Assembly: GCA_017305515.1 (NCBI GenBank)
Contig: JAFKKP010000308.1
Span: 1-42,307, forward strand
Origin: Hyphomicrobiales bacterium
GTDB lineage: Bacteria > Pseudomonadota > Alphaproteobacteria > Rhizobiales > Xanthobacteraceae
Reading direction: 5' to 3'
DNA length: 42,307 bases
Under the pieces are notes generated by a model, which saw only the letters and a list, made by a program, of their open reading frames with translations, did not search any database and was not told where the DNA came from. Position numbers and translations under genes: made by a program. Positions 26,814 to 35,294 of the stretch are shown here, piece after piece; the stretch's first letter is position 1; each line of letters starts with the position of its first letter.

Positions 26814-27599
26814 ATGCGCATTGCGACCTGGAACGTTAACTCGATCCGCCAGCGGCTCGATCATCTGCTGACCTGGCTCAAGGAGCGTCAGCCGGATGTG
26901 GTTTGTCTTCAGGAAATCAAATGTCAGGACGGGGATTTCCCGCGCGAACCGATCGAGGCGCTTGGCTACAACGTCGTCACCCACGGCCAGAAAACCTTCA
27001 ACGGCGTGGCGCTTCTCTCCAAGCTGCCGTTCGATGAAACCTCGCCGGGGCTGGCCGGTGACGCGGAGGATTTGCACGCGCGGTTTCTCGAAGGCGTGGT
27101 GTCTTACAAGGGCGGCGCGCTGCGCGTGGCGTGTTTATACCTACCCAACGGTAACCCACCAGAAACAGAAAAATATCCTTACAAAATCAAGTGGATGGAA
27201 CGACTTTCTAACTACTCACGCGAGCGGCTGAAAACCGAGCAGCCGTTCGTTCTGGCCGGCGATTTCAACGTCATCCCGACCCCCGCCGACGTCTACAATC
27301 CCGCCGCATGGGCCAATGACGCGCTGTTTCTGCCCAAGACCCGCGAGAAATTTCAGGCCCTGCTCAATCTCGGCCTCACCGACGCGCTTCGTGCGGTCTC
27401 GGATCAGCCCGGCCGATACACGTTCTGGGATTATCAGGCGGGCGCATGGCCGAAGAACAACGGCATCCGCATCGATCACCTCTTGCTGTCGCCGCAGGCC
27501 AGCGACCGGCTCGTCACCGCAGGCATCGACAAGCATGTGCGCGGCTGGGAGAAAGCCTCGGACCATGTGCCGGTGTGGATGGATTTGGATTTGAATTGA
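26814..27599 (+). CDS. xthA: Exodeoxyribonuclease III
   Basis: AP endonuclease and 3'-5' exonuclease of base-excision repair. The 261-residue protein has the full set of metal and catalytic motifs: ATWNVNSIRQRL, VCLQEIKCQD (metal Glu), FNGVALLSK, the AGDFNVIPT motif (Asp, Asn), IRIDHLLLS and SDHVPVWMDL (catalytic Asp-His). Length is normal. It stands alone on the plus strand between the divergent RND operon and the convergent Sel1 gene; a family B repeat follows its stop. Confidence 0.96.
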   Translation: MRIATWNVNSIRQRLDHLLTWLKERQPDVVCLQEIKCQDGDFPREPIEALGYNVVTHGQKTFNGVALLSKLPFDETSPGLAGDAEDLHARFLEGVVSYKGGALRVACLYLPNGNPPETEKYPYKIKWMERLSNYSRERLKTEQPFVLAGDFNVIPTPADVYNPAAWANDALFLPKTREKFQALLNLGLTDALRAVSDQPGRYTFWDYQAGAWPKNNGIRIDHLLLSPQASDRLVTAGIDKHVRGWEKASDHVPVWMDLDLN

Positions 27600-27614
27600 G
27601 GAGAATCGCTCCAC

Positions 27615-27699
27615 CGTCATTGCGAGCGGAGCGAAGCAATCCAGCAGCTAGATGAGCGGAGGATGGATTGCTTCGTCGCAAACGCTCCTCGCAATGACG
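27615..27699. repeat. Palindromic intergenic repeat, family B copy 2
   Basis: Arms CGTCATTGCGAGCG...GAAGCAATCC and GGATTGCTTCG...CTCGCAATGACG match those at 2445-2521; the central loop here is longer and unrelated. It lies between the convergent xthA and Sel1 genes and could end both transcripts. Confidence 0.85.
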
Positions 27700-27709
27700 A
27701 AAGGCGGCC

Positions 27710-28534
27710 TCAATCCCGCCGGCCCTGAACCCACTTCTCGAGCATCTCGGCGGCCATCGCCTTGTCGTCGAGCGAGGCCTTGGCGAGTGCGGCCTGATAG
27801 TTGTCCTTGATCCAGCTTTCGTCGGCGGTGACGCCTTCCTGTGCCAGCGCAAGCCACATCAATCCGCGCGCGGCCTGACGCGGCAGGCGGTCGCCGTTGA
27901 ACATCATCTGGCCGAGCATCGCCTGCGCTTCGTGCTGGCCCTTCTGTGCGGCAAGTCCGAGCCAGCGCACGCCGTGCTTGGGATCGCGCGGCATGCCGAC
28001 GCCGTCGAGATACATCCGCGCCAGATTGTATTGCGCCTCCGCGTTACCGAAATAGGACGCGGCGTATGCGAACATTTCACGCGCGCGTTCGGGATCGGCC
28101 TTCACGCGCGAATTGGAAATTCCGGTGGTGTAATAGCGGCCGAGCGCCACGAACGCGTTGGCAACGACGGTTGCCTGAGGTGCTGCCGGATTGTCCTCGG
28201 CATGCGCGTTCGCAACCTTGCTGAAATAATCGAAAGCGCGAAGGTCGTCCTGCGCGACGCCGTCGCCAGATGCATACATGCGGCCGAGCTTCCACTGCGC
28301 GACCGGATGCCCGCCTTCAGCCGCATACTGCAAGGCCGTGAGCGCAGACGGCACGTTCGGAATGTCGGCGGGTGGCACAGGCTTCTTGATGACCGCAATG
28401 CCGCTGGGAGCGGCAACGACCGGCATGGTTGCTTCCGGCGCGTTCGGCGTGGTGCCGTCGAACGCAACCGCCGACGCCACGAATGCCGTGGCGGTCAGAA
28501 CAGCAGCAATGCCGATGCGATCAAATGTCCGCAT
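27710..28534 (-). CDS. Exported Sel1/TPR-repeat protein
   Basis: A 274-residue protein with an N-terminal signal peptide ([21 protein letters not shown]). The mature part carries tandem Sel1-type repeats of about 36 residues; examples are [39 protein letters not shown] and [16 protein letters not shown], and a C-terminal helical repeat near [16 protein letters not shown]. Such repeats mediate protein-protein contact. Its ATG lies inside the last 14 bases of ilvD and has its own AAAGG element 6 bases upstream, so it is probably made from the ilvD transcript. No specific partner is evident. Confidence 0.88.
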   Translation of the reverse strand: MRTFDRIGIAAVLTATAFVASAVAFDGTTPNAPEATMPVVAAPSGIAVIKKPVPPADIPNVPSALTALQYAAEGGHPVAQWKLGRMYASGDGVAQDDLRAFDYFSKVANAHAEDNPAAPQATVVANAFVALGRYYTTGISNSRVKADPERAREMFAYAASYFGNAEAQYNLARMYLDGVGMPRDPKHGVRWLGLAAQKGQHEAQAMLGQMMFNGDRLPRQAARGLMWLALAQEGVTADESWIKDNYQAALAKASLDDKAMAAEMLEKWVQGRRD

Positions 28535-30245
28535 AGCAAACCTTTTCGCCCTTTCCGCCGGGATGCGTCACCGCACCCTTCACCGCAGGGCCGACCTGCT
28601 GGGCGTACTTCCACAAAATGCCGGAGCCTGCGCGGTTCTCGCGCGGCTTCCATGATGTCTTGCGCTCGGCGAGTTCAGCATCGCTCAGCTTGACGTTGAG
28701 CGTGCCGTTCACAGCATCCAGTTCGATGATGTCGCCGTCCTTCAGAAGACCGATCGGTCCGCCGACCGCAGCTTCTGGACCGACATGGCCAACGCAGAAA
28801 CCGCGCGTCGCGCCCGAGAAACGCCCGTCGGTGATGAGCGCAACCTTGCCGCCCATGCCCTGCCCGGTCAGCGCCGCAGTGGTCTGCAGCATTTCGCGCA
28901 TGCCGGGACCGCCCTTCGGCCCTTCGTAGCGGATGACGAGAACTTCGCCTTCCTTGTAGGTCTTCTTGTTGACGCAATCGAACGCGTCTTCCTCGCAATC
29001 GAAGCAGCGTGCCGGTCCTGTGAACTTCAGCGTGGACATGCCGGCAACTTTCACAATCGCGCCGTCGGGCGCGAGATTGCCCTTCATGCCGACGACGCCG
29101 CCGGTCACGGTGATCGGCTTGTCGGCAGGGCGCACCACGTCCTGATGCGGATTCCATTTCACGTTCTTCAGGTTCTCAGCAATCGTGCGTCCGGTGACTG
29201 TCATGCAGTCGCCGTGCAGATAGCCGTGATCCAGAAGCGTCTTCATCAGCAGCGGAATGCCGCCAGCCTCGAACATGTCCTTGGCGACATAACGTCCGCC
29301 CGGTTTCAAATCGGCGATGTACGGTGTCTTTTTGAAGATTTCGGCGACATCGAACAGATCGAATTCGATTCCGCATTCATGCGCCATTGCCGGCAGATGC
29401 AGACCGGCATTGGTCGAGCCGCCGGATGCAGCGACGACAGCCGCTGCATTCTCAAGCGACTTGCGGGTGACGATGTCGCGCGGGCGAATGTTGAGCTTGA
29501 TGAGATCCATCACCTTCTCGCCTGCGGTGGCGCAGAACGCGTCGCGGATTTCATAAGGCGCAGGTGCGCCGGCCGAGTATGGCAGCGCAAGGCCGATGGC
29601 TTCGGAAACGGTCGCCATCGTATTGGCGGTGAACTGCGCGCCGCATGCGCCCGCCGACGGGCACGCCACGCGCTCGATTTCATCGAGATCGGCGTCCGAC
29701 ATTTCGCCGACCGAATGCTTGCCGACGGCCTCGAACATGTCCTGCACCGTGACCTGCTGGCCGCGGAAATTTCCCGGAAGGATCGAGCCGCCATAGATGA
29801 AGATCGACGGCACGTTGAGGCGAAGCATCGCCATCATCATGCCGGGCAGCGACTTGTCGCAGCCTGCAAGGCCGACGAGCGCATCATAGGCATGGCCGCG
29901 CACGGTGAGTTCGACGGAGTCGGCAATCGTTTCGCGCGACGGCAGCGACGAGCGCATGCCGTCATGGCCCATCGCCATGCCGTCGGTGACGGTGATGGTG
30001 CAGAATTCGCGCGGCGTGCCGCCACCGGCCGCAACGCCCTTCTTCACGGCCTGGGCCTGACGCATCAGCGCGATATTGCAGGGCGCGGCTTCATTCCAGC
30101 ACGAGGCCACGGCGACGAAAGGCTGATGGATCTGCTCGGTGGTCAGACCCATCGCGTAAAGGTACGAACGGTGCGGCGCGCGCGACGGTCCCTCCGTCAC
30201 ATGACGGCTGGGAAGCCTCGATTTGATGTTGGTCTTCGCGTCCAT
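28521..30245 (-). CDS. ilvD: Dihydroxy-acid dehydratase
   Basis: Fe-S enzyme that converts 2,3-dihydroxy-isovalerate (and its ethyl analogue) to the 2-keto acids for valine and isoleucine. The 574-residue protein has the cluster cysteines in [32 protein letters not shown] and [18 protein letters not shown], and the catalytic [16 protein letters not shown] segment. Length is normal for the short IlvD class. A GAAGG element six bases upstream supports the ATG. It overlaps the Sel1 gene by 14 bases. Confidence 0.96.
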   Translation of the reverse strand: MDAKTNIKSRLPSRHVTEGPSRAPHRSYLYAMGLTTEQIHQPFVAVASCWNEAAPCNIALMRQAQAVKKGVAAGGGTPREFCTITVTDGMAMGHDGMRSSLPSRETIADSVELTVRGHAYDALVGLAGCDKSLPGMMMAMLRLNVPSIFIYGGSILPGNFRGQQVTVQDMFEAVGKHSVGEMSDADLDEIERVACPSAGACGAQFTANTMATVSEAIGLALPYSAGAPAPYEIRDAFCATAGEKVMDLIKLNIRPRDIVTRKSLENAAAVVAASGGSTNAGLHLPAMAHECGIEFDLFDVAEIFKKTPYIADLKPGGRYVAKDMFEAGGIPLLMKTLLDHGYLHGDCMTVTGRTIAENLKNVKWNPHQDVVRPADKPITVTGGVVGMKGNLAPDGAIVKVAGMSTLKFTGPARCFDCEEDAFDCVNKKTYKEGEVLVIRYEGPKGGPGMREMLQTTAALTGQGMGGKVALITDGRFSGATRGFCVGHVGPEAAVGGPIGLLKDGDIIELDAVNGTLNVKLSDAELAERKTSWKPRENRAGSGILWKYAQQVGPAVKGAVTHPGGKGEKVCYADI

Positions 30246-30279
30246 TGTAACCTTCGCCCTCAGCCACCCCAGAAAGCCG

Positions 30280-30305
30280 AAAACCGTTAAAAAAGTGCCG
30301 GTTTT
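30280..30305 (-). promoter_or_regulatory. Weak hairpin in the ilvD leader
   Basis: AAAACCG (30280-30286) pairs with CGGTTTT (30299-30305), giving a 7-bp stem about 35 bases upstream of the ilvD start. The loop contains a run of six T on the minus strand. No leader peptide rich in branched-chain residues was found, so attenuation is not supported. The rest of the gap 30306-30525 shows no gene. Confidence 0.2.
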
Positions 30306-30525
30306 TCAGTACCTTCGCAGAGGCTGTGGCATTTGTGCCTTGACGAAGGATGATTTCATGGAGGCGTGTGGCTAAATCGCGGCGCACGCAAGCGCATCCT
30401 ATGGCGGTGGTTAAATGTTCAGGAACTGTGACAGCCGTGCAACATTCGTTGCCCTGCCGCAACGATTAACGGCGGGCCGCCCCGGGCAGGTCGAATTCTG
30501 AAAAACGGCGCGAAGCCGGGTCCGG

Positions 30526-30804
30526 CTACCGCGAGCTGCGGATCATCCGCCACGCAAACAGGATGATGACCGCGCCGATGGCCGCCGAAATCAGCGTGCG
30601 CCAGAAGCCGAACACGGTGATCTGCGCAATTTCGGCGAGCTTGCCGCCGACGAACGCGCCGCAGACGCCAACCAGAATGTTGGTGAAGATTCCGTGGTCG
30701 GACTCCGTCACCTTTTCGGCGATCCATCCGGCAATCGCGCCGATCAGGATCATGGTGAAAAAGCCGACACCCGGCTGGCTCATGAATGCTTGTGCGTCGT
30801 TCAT
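30526..30804 (-). CDS. GlsB/YeaQ/YmgE-family membrane protein
   Basis: A 92-residue, mostly hydrophobic protein of the former 'transglycosylase-associated' family. It has three spans with the family's Gly-rich motifs: FTMILIGAIAGWIAEKV, ILVGVCGAFVGGKLAE and LISAAIGAVIILFAWRMI. Function is unknown; members are often induced by envelope or general stress. GGGGAG eight bases upstream supports the ATG. It is divergent from the secreted protein gene at 30943, with 138 bases between. Confidence 0.9.
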   Translation of the reverse strand: MNDAQAFMSQPGVGFFTMILIGAIAGWIAEKVTESDHGIFTNILVGVCGAFVGGKLAEIAQITVFGFWRTLISAAIGAVIILFAWRMIRSSR

Positions 30805-30866
30805 CGTGTCACTCCCCTAAGTCCCCATTCTGACAGTCTCAAGTCACGGGCTTGCCTTATAGCACG

Positions 30867-30898
30867 AATGGCGAAACGGTGATGAACTTGGAATCCAA
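30867..30898. repeat. Short dispersed repeat, copy 2 (partner at 329-360)
   Basis: Matches 329-360 at 28 of 32 positions by eye. It lies in the divergent promoter gap between the GlsB-type gene and the secreted protein gene. On the minus strand a TATAAG hexamer follows it (30853-30858), a possible -10 for the GlsB-type gene. Confidence 0.5.
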
Positions 30899-30942
30899 TG
30901 GCAGACATACGGCTGCATGTCTGTCTGGCTGGAGGTGCTGAG

Positions 30943-31329
30943 ATGACATTCCCGGTAAAAATTGGCAGCGCCGTTCTGCTTGCTCTGCTGTCTGCAAGCG
31001 CCGCCCGCGCCGAATGCACCAGCCCCGGATTCAATCCGACGAGTTCATGGTGCAACGGCTGCACCTATGAAGGCTCGATGACAGTGCAGCGCGATCAGCC
31101 CTGCGAGCGGCCCTATCGTCCGGCCAGAACCTCGGCGCCGATCGAATTTCTCGATAACCGCGTGACGCAGCGCGCCAAGCACGGTGTTGCCGGCGTCGAG
31201 GGAAATACGTTCGCCTATGCACCTGCCAAGGGCTATGTCGGCCCCGACGATTTCACCGTGCAGATGAACTACAGGCTCGGCAAGGAGGTTGGAAAATTCC
31301 ACGTCCACTTCGCAGTTACGGTGCAATAG
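30943..31329 (+). CDS. Small secreted protein with an Ig-like C-terminal fold
   Basis: A 128-residue protein with a signal peptide (MTFPVKIGSAVLLALLSASAARA, cut before ECTSPG). The mature part has four Cys in its first half (CTSPGF, SWCNGCTYEG, QPCERPY), likely two disulfides, and ends in a segment typical of bacterial Ig-like beta folds (FAYAPAKGYVGPDDFTVQMNY and VHFAVTVQ). GGAGG seven bases before ATG 30943 fixes the start, 15 codons inside a longer open frame. It is convergent with the broken kinase gene (9 bases between stops). Function unknown. Confidence 0.82.
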   Translation: MTFPVKIGSAVLLALLSASAARAECTSPGFNPTSSWCNGCTYEGSMTVQRDQPCERPYRPARTSAPIEFLDNRVTQRAKHGVAGVEGNTFAYAPAKGYVGPDDFTVQMNYRLGKEVGKFHVHFAVTVQ

Positions 31330-31338
31330 CGATCCGGC

Positions 31339-32753
31339 CTACGGCTGGTCGGTTCCCGCGATCCGCGAAGGCCTCACGACCGTGACGCTGCACGGCGCCT
31401 CCGCCGCGACTTTCGCCGAGACGCTGCCGAGCAGGCTGCGTTTGACCGATTTCGCCCGCGCCCCGATCAGCACGTGATCTACCAGATTGGATGCAACGAA
31501 CTCGACCAGCGCATTGGCCGCGTCGAACGCCTCGATGACATGAACGGTAAATCGATCATCGCTGAGATCGAGCGTATGCGCCCAGTGTCTCAGTTCGGCG
31601 AGGCGGGCGACGTGCTTGTTGTGTCCCTCTTCATCGAGCGGCCGATCGATCGACAGCCGCGCGAGCTTTAAGACGAAGATGCACGCCAGCCGCGCGGACG
31701 GATTGGCTTTCAGGATTCGCGAGGTCTCAGAGCAAAGCGCCTCGTTGAGCGCCGGGCTGGTTTCATCAAGATTGATCGCGACCGCAACAATCGGCGCCTG
31801 CGCCAGCGTGTCGGCAATGTCGCGCGGACGCTGCGTCGTCAGATCCCTGTTGAAGCGGCGGCGCCACACCGCTGAGATCGGATCGCGCTTGAGCTTGTCG
31901 GCACGCGCGGTGAGCTTGACCTGATCGGGGTTGTTCAGATCGAAGGCGAGTTGTTTCGCCGAGGGGTAGCGCCATTGCGGCTGCACTTCGAGACAGCGCA
32001 GCACGATTTCCTGAAGCCATTTCGGATAATCGGCGCGCAGCCGGCGCGGCGGCACCGGATCGCGCCACAGCCGACGGCGCATCGCGCGCATGGATTCCCC
32101 TTCGCCGAACGGGCGCTCTGCCGTGCTGAAGAAGTACAGCAGCACGCCGAGCGCGAACAGATCGCTGCGCGGATCGTTGCGCGTGCCTAGCAGTTGTTCG
32201 GGTGCCATGTAGGGAGCTGTGCCGAACGGCAGGCGGAATTCTTCCTGCATCAGATCGGGCAGATGGTCGTGATGCGACAGGCCGTAGTCGAGCAGCACGG
32301 CTTCGCCGCTTTCGCGAAACATCACGTTGCTTGGCTTGATATCGAGATGGACGACGTGCTGGCGGTGCAGGTCGTCGAGCGCGGCGGCGACCTTGAGTCC
32401 GATTTTTGCTACCTCGTCGTAGGCAGCGGCAGATCGAGCAGCTTGCCGTAGAGCGTGTCGCCTTTGATGCGTTCCATCACGATGAATGGCTGCGGCGTGG
32501 AGAAGTCGCCGGCCGCGACGAATTTCGGAACATGAACGCCCGACAGGCGCGGCAGGATCATCTGTTCCATCTCGAAGCTGACGATGGCTGCCGGATCCTG
32601 GCTGGCGCCGATTTTCGGCACCTTCATCAATAGCGGGAACGGATATTCCGGGTGCGAGACGCGCCACAGCGTCGCCATCCCGCCGCGATGCAATTCCTCC
32701 TCGACGGTAAATCCGCCGAGCACCTGTCCGGCTTCGAGATCGGGCCGTGCCAT
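31339..32753 (-). pseudogene. Ser/Thr kinase with C-terminal universal stress domain, frameshifted
   Basis: Two overlapping frames together encode a Hanks-type kinase followed by a USP domain. Part one (from ATG 32753) has the N-lobe: a Gly loop reading HRGGMATLW, the ATP Lys44 in LLMKVPK, and stops at a TAG near 32409 after LLDLPLPTTR. The next frame continues without a start: YDEVAKIGLKVAAALDDLH, catalytic loop HLDIKPSNVMF (HLD instead of HRD), DYG instead of DFG, GTAPYMAPEQLLG, then a USP domain of about 140 residues ending with the nucleotide motif IGARAKSVKRSLLGSVS. Adding one G between 32424 and 32425 (LPL-A-YDEV) restores a single 471-residue protein. TGA of the phosphoesterase abuts the ATG. 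It may be a real mutation or a sequencing error. Confidence 0.88.
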
Positions 32754-33494
32754 TCAGCGCCCTTCGTAAAGACGATCGGCGAGCCGCGGCGGCAACCCGT
32801 TTTCACGAATGCGCGCGGCCGCCGTATCGATGTCGTAAGGCGCACGGCAGAAGGTAATCTCATTGCGCGCCGTATCGAGCATCGCATAGGACGCCGCCGG
32901 ATTGCCGTCGCGCGGCTGGCCGACGGATCCCAGCACCGCCAGCCACTTGCGGCCCGGCAGAAGCTGGATCGGCACGCCGGTCTTCGGGGTGAACGGCGTC
33001 ACCTTCGCGGTCGGCGACAGCGAATAGAGCGCAGGCCGGTGAACGTGCCCGCAGATCGTCACCGGCAGTTGCGTCGCGTCGAGGCTGTGTCGCGCGGTCT
33101 CGCCGTCCGTCACGTAGTTCCATTGCGACGGCGCGCTGGCATCGGCATGCACCAGCAAGCGCGCGCCGTCCTCGCGCTGCATCGGCAGATGCGTGAGAAA
33201 ATGCCGGTGCTTGGGGCCGAGCATGTTGCGCGTCCACTCGATCGCGACCTGTGCCTCGACGTTCATGCGTTCGCTCGTTGCGGCCACCGCATTGTCGTGA
33301 TTGCCGCGAACTGCCCACGCGCCCTGCGCGACCAGTTCCATCGCCGTCTGCGTGCACCACTCCGGGTCCGCTCCATAACCGACAAAGTCTCCGAGCAAAT
33401 AAAAATGCCGCACGCCCTCGCCCCGCGCACGCGCAAGGCAGGCCTCGAATGCCTGGCGGTTGGCATGAATGTCGGCGAACAACGCGATCAGCAC
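32754..33494 (-). CDS. Metallophosphoesterase
   Basis: A 246-residue calcineurin-like phosphoesterase (YfcE/MPP-type). The metal-binding motifs are in order: FADIHANRQAF (DxH), LLGDFVGYG (GD), VRGNHDN (GNHD), ICGHVHRPAL (GHxH), with a His in LLVHADASAP. The start is a GTG at 33494, and no strong ribosome site is seen, so the start is approximate. The stop TGA is followed directly by the kinase ATG, so the two genes are tightly coupled; a phosphatase acting against the kinase is a plausible but untested idea. Substrate unknown. Confidence 0.9.
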   Translation of the reverse strand: MLIALFADIHANRQAFEACLARARGEGVRHFYLLGDFVGYGADPEWCTQTAMELVAQGAWAVRGNHDNAVAATSERMNVEAQVAIEWTRNMLGPKHRHFLTHLPMQREDGARLLVHADASAPSQWNYVTDGETARHSLDATQLPVTICGHVHRPALYSLSPTAKVTPFTPKTGVPIQLLPGRKWLAVLGSVGQPRDGNPAASYAMLDTARNEITFCRAPYDIDTAAARIRENGLPPRLADRLYEGR

Positions 33495-33630
33495 GAAAGA
33501 ATCCCGGAAACGATTGAGCAGCCGCAGAGTACGAGCGCGTTGATCTTGGTCAATGATGGAGTCGGAAGCCCGGATTCCGGCATGCTAGCCGCGATCCGGC
33601 ACCGCGTCACGCAGCGCGCGTGCCCGCCGC

Positions 33631-34020
33631 TTAGCCTGGCTTCTCGTTCGACAGCCACGAACAGACGGCGGCCGGAATTGCGCCGATCAGGCCGAAGGTG
33701 ACAATGCGTTGCACCAGCCCGTGGTCGAAAATCCAGATGGCCACGGCAAAAGCGATGACGTAACCCATGAACGCCGTGCCGATGATTGCGGGAATGCGCG
33801 TTCGGCGCAGGACCAGATCGGCGAAGGCCAGCGAGAGCGCAGGAACGGCGCAAACGACATAAGCCCACGCCACCAATTTGTAGGCTTCGGGATTGTCCGG
33901 CAGTATCCAGAGCTGAATAGAAATCCACGCGGCGAGCGCGGCAACGGCAAGCGCCGGAAACAGACAGACGAAAATCAGAAATCGTTTCATGCCCGCAATG
34001 AATCGCGTGATGCCGAACAT
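33631..34020 (-). CDS. Small membrane protein with four spans
   Basis: A 129-residue hydrophobic protein, family not recognised. Spans are FLIFVCLFPALAVAALAAWI, LVAWAYVVCAVPALSLAFA, IIGTAFMGYVIAFAVAIWIF and VTFGLIGAIPAAVCSWL; the C-terminus NEKPG is short. ATG 34020 gives a natural start MFGITRFIAGMKRF; a longer frame upstream adds a polar stretch unlike a membrane protein. It lies upstream of the phosphoesterase by 136 bases with no obvious gene between. Confidence 0.7.
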   Translation of the reverse strand: MFGITRFIAGMKRFLIFVCLFPALAVAALAAWISIQLWILPDNPEAYKLVAWAYVVCAVPALSLAFADLVLRRTRIPAIIGTAFMGYVIAFAVAIWIFDHGLVQRIVTFGLIGAIPAAVCSWLSNEKPG

Positions 34021-34215
34021 CTGCGTCCGCCTGATTTGAAACTGTCGAATGGAAAATGAAACCGGCGGACTTGTCGATGATGATTCAGCGTGCAGCGTGT
34101 GTTTATTATTTACGCTTGCCCGCAACGATGCGAGGCGTAGCATTTTCCCGCAGGCCCATGTTGCGGCCACCTAGGGCGAAAGCCCGAACCCGCCGCGCAT
34201 CCGCCTACAGCAGCC

Positions 34216-34238
34216 CCATCGGTCACACGGTGGGGTTT
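34216..34238. terminator. Possible hairpin downstream of the 49-aa gene
   Basis: CCCCATCG / CGGTGGGG, 8-bp stem with one G-U wobble and a 6-base loop. It lies just past the stop of the small gene at 34248 on the minus strand. There is no T tract after it in that direction, so termination is a weak guess. The rest of 34021-34247 shows no gene. Confidence 0.25.
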
Positions 34239-34247
34239 GCATATGGC

Positions 34248-34397
34248 TCACCAGTTGCCGCGGTGATGCGACGACGACAGATCGGTGATGTCGCGCGGGC
34301 TCAAGGGACGCTCACGCAACACATAGCCGGTGCCGATGACAGCCGCGACAAGAAGCACGACAAACGCGACGGCGCAGATGTCACGCACTGAGATCAT
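34248..34397 (-). CDS. Small single-span membrane protein, 49 aa
   Basis: A short frame not part of any larger gene. It starts MISVRDICAVAFVVLLVAAVIGTGY, which is one transmembrane helix (about residues 7-25), then VLRERPLSPRDITDL and a His/Ser tail ending HHRGNW. Its ATG lies 8 bases after the stop of the partial lpdA copy, the spacing expected of a gene that once followed a complete lpdA in the operon. No strong ribosome site is present. Family unknown. Confidence 0.5.
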   Translation of the reverse strand: MISVRDICAVAFVVLLVAAVIGTGYVLRERPLSPRDITDLSSSHHRGNW

Positions 34398-34405
34398 TCG
34401 CTCGC

Positions 34406-34525
34406 TCACATGTTCAGCGCGCGCTCGTAGGCATCGAGCACGGCTTCCTTCATCGTCTCTGAAATCGTCGGATGCGGGAAGATGGTGTTGAACAATTCTT
34501 CTTCAAACGCGAAGGAAAATTGCAT
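34406..34525 (-). pseudogene. Duplicated 3' end of lpdA
   Basis: About 100 bases (34406 to about 34505) match the 3' end of the lpdA gene (35295 to about 35394) at roughly 90% by eye, including the stop codon. The encoded end EEELFNTIFPHPTISETMKE, then AVLDAYERALNM, mirrors EEELFHTIFPHPTISETMKE, then AVLDAYGRVLNM of the intact gene; most differences are silent. The match breaks off upstream at TTCTTCTTC. With an upstream ATG it would give a 39-residue frame, but nothing suggests a separate function. The TPR gene sits between the two copies. Confidence 0.88.
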
Positions 34526-34540
34526 GCTGCCTCAACCGCT

Positions 34541-35143
34541 TCATGCTGCGCCGAGACGCCTTAACGCCGCCAGTATTTGCTGGTCGTTCGCTCCGGAGTC
34601 CGGGTCTGCCCGTGCCCGCTGCAAATCCGCGATGGCTTTCGGTTTGTCGCCGACCTTCTCGTAGGCAAGACCCCGGTTCTTAATATACCAAAACCAGTCG
34701 TTGGGGGCCATTAGATCGAGCGCCCTGGTATAATCAGCAATTGCATTTTGATACTGCGCGCGTCCGAAATAGAAATCCGCGCGGTCGCCGTACACTTTGA
34801 AGTTGGGGGCTAATTCGACAGCCTTGTTGTAATCGTTGAGAGCGACATCGAACTTGCCCGTTCGCCTGTAATCCTCCGCGCGCGAGGAATAAGCGTTGGC
34901 ATAGTTCGGATTTAATATGATCGCCTGTGAAAAATCCGCGATCGCCGGATTGGTCTTGCCGATAAGGTCATAGGCCAATCCACGCGAATAATATGCCTCG
35001 GGATTGCTCGGCTCTTGTATAATCCATCTGGTGCAATCCTGCACGGCTGTCGATGAAAACGACCCAACGCAATCGGATCGGGCATCGGCATGCGCCAGCG
35101 TCGATGCGAGTGCAAATGCCAATCCCAGCAGCAACTGTCTCAT
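34541..35143 (-). CDS. Exported TPR-repeat protein
   Basis: A 200-residue protein with a signal peptide (MRQLLLGLAFALASTLAHA, cut before DARSD). The mature part has a Cys pair (DCVGSF and QDCTRW) and about four TPR units: PEAYYSRGLAYDLIG, ANAYSSRAEDYRRTG, FKVYGDRADFYFGRA and FWYIKNRGLAYEKVG. GGAG six bases upstream supports ATG 35143. It lies between the intact lpdA and a duplicated lpdA 3' end, so it is likely an inserted gene. Partner unknown. Confidence 0.88.
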   Translation of the reverse strand: MRQLLLGLAFALASTLAHADARSDCVGSFSSTAVQDCTRWIIQEPSNPEAYYSRGLAYDLIGKTNPAIADFSQAIILNPNYANAYSSRAEDYRRTGKFDVALNDYNKAVELAPNFKVYGDRADFYFGRAQYQNAIADYTRALDLMAPNDWFWYIKNRGLAYEKVGDKPKAIADLQRARADPDSGANDQQILAALRRLGAA

Positions 35144-35294
35144 GAATGTCTCCGGTCAAATGAATTGCATCAAATCGGCAAGAAAAAACGCGAGGCGGTC
35201 GCTTTGCGTCCCTGCTTATCTAGCACGGGATCAAATGTACGGCCGCATCCTCACATGAATTTGCAGCCGGAAATTTAACTGCGCGGACCGTTAT

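Noticed and set aside
28785..30290. 501-codon plus-strand open frame opposite ilvD
   Set aside because: Same reason: antisense to a clear ilvD, biased composition, no motif.
30246..30525. Leader peptide or attenuator for ilvD
   Set aside because: No short frame rich in Ile, Val or Leu and only a weak 7-bp hairpin.
32430..32667. N-terminal 80 codons of the second kinase frame (MARLAPGISV...)
   Set aside because: It is the wrong-frame reading of the N-lobe; the true N-terminus is in the other frame before the frameshift.
34056..34391. 111-codon plus-strand frame opposite the 49-aa gene
   Set aside because: Composition is a shadow of the opposite strand, no ribosome site or motif.
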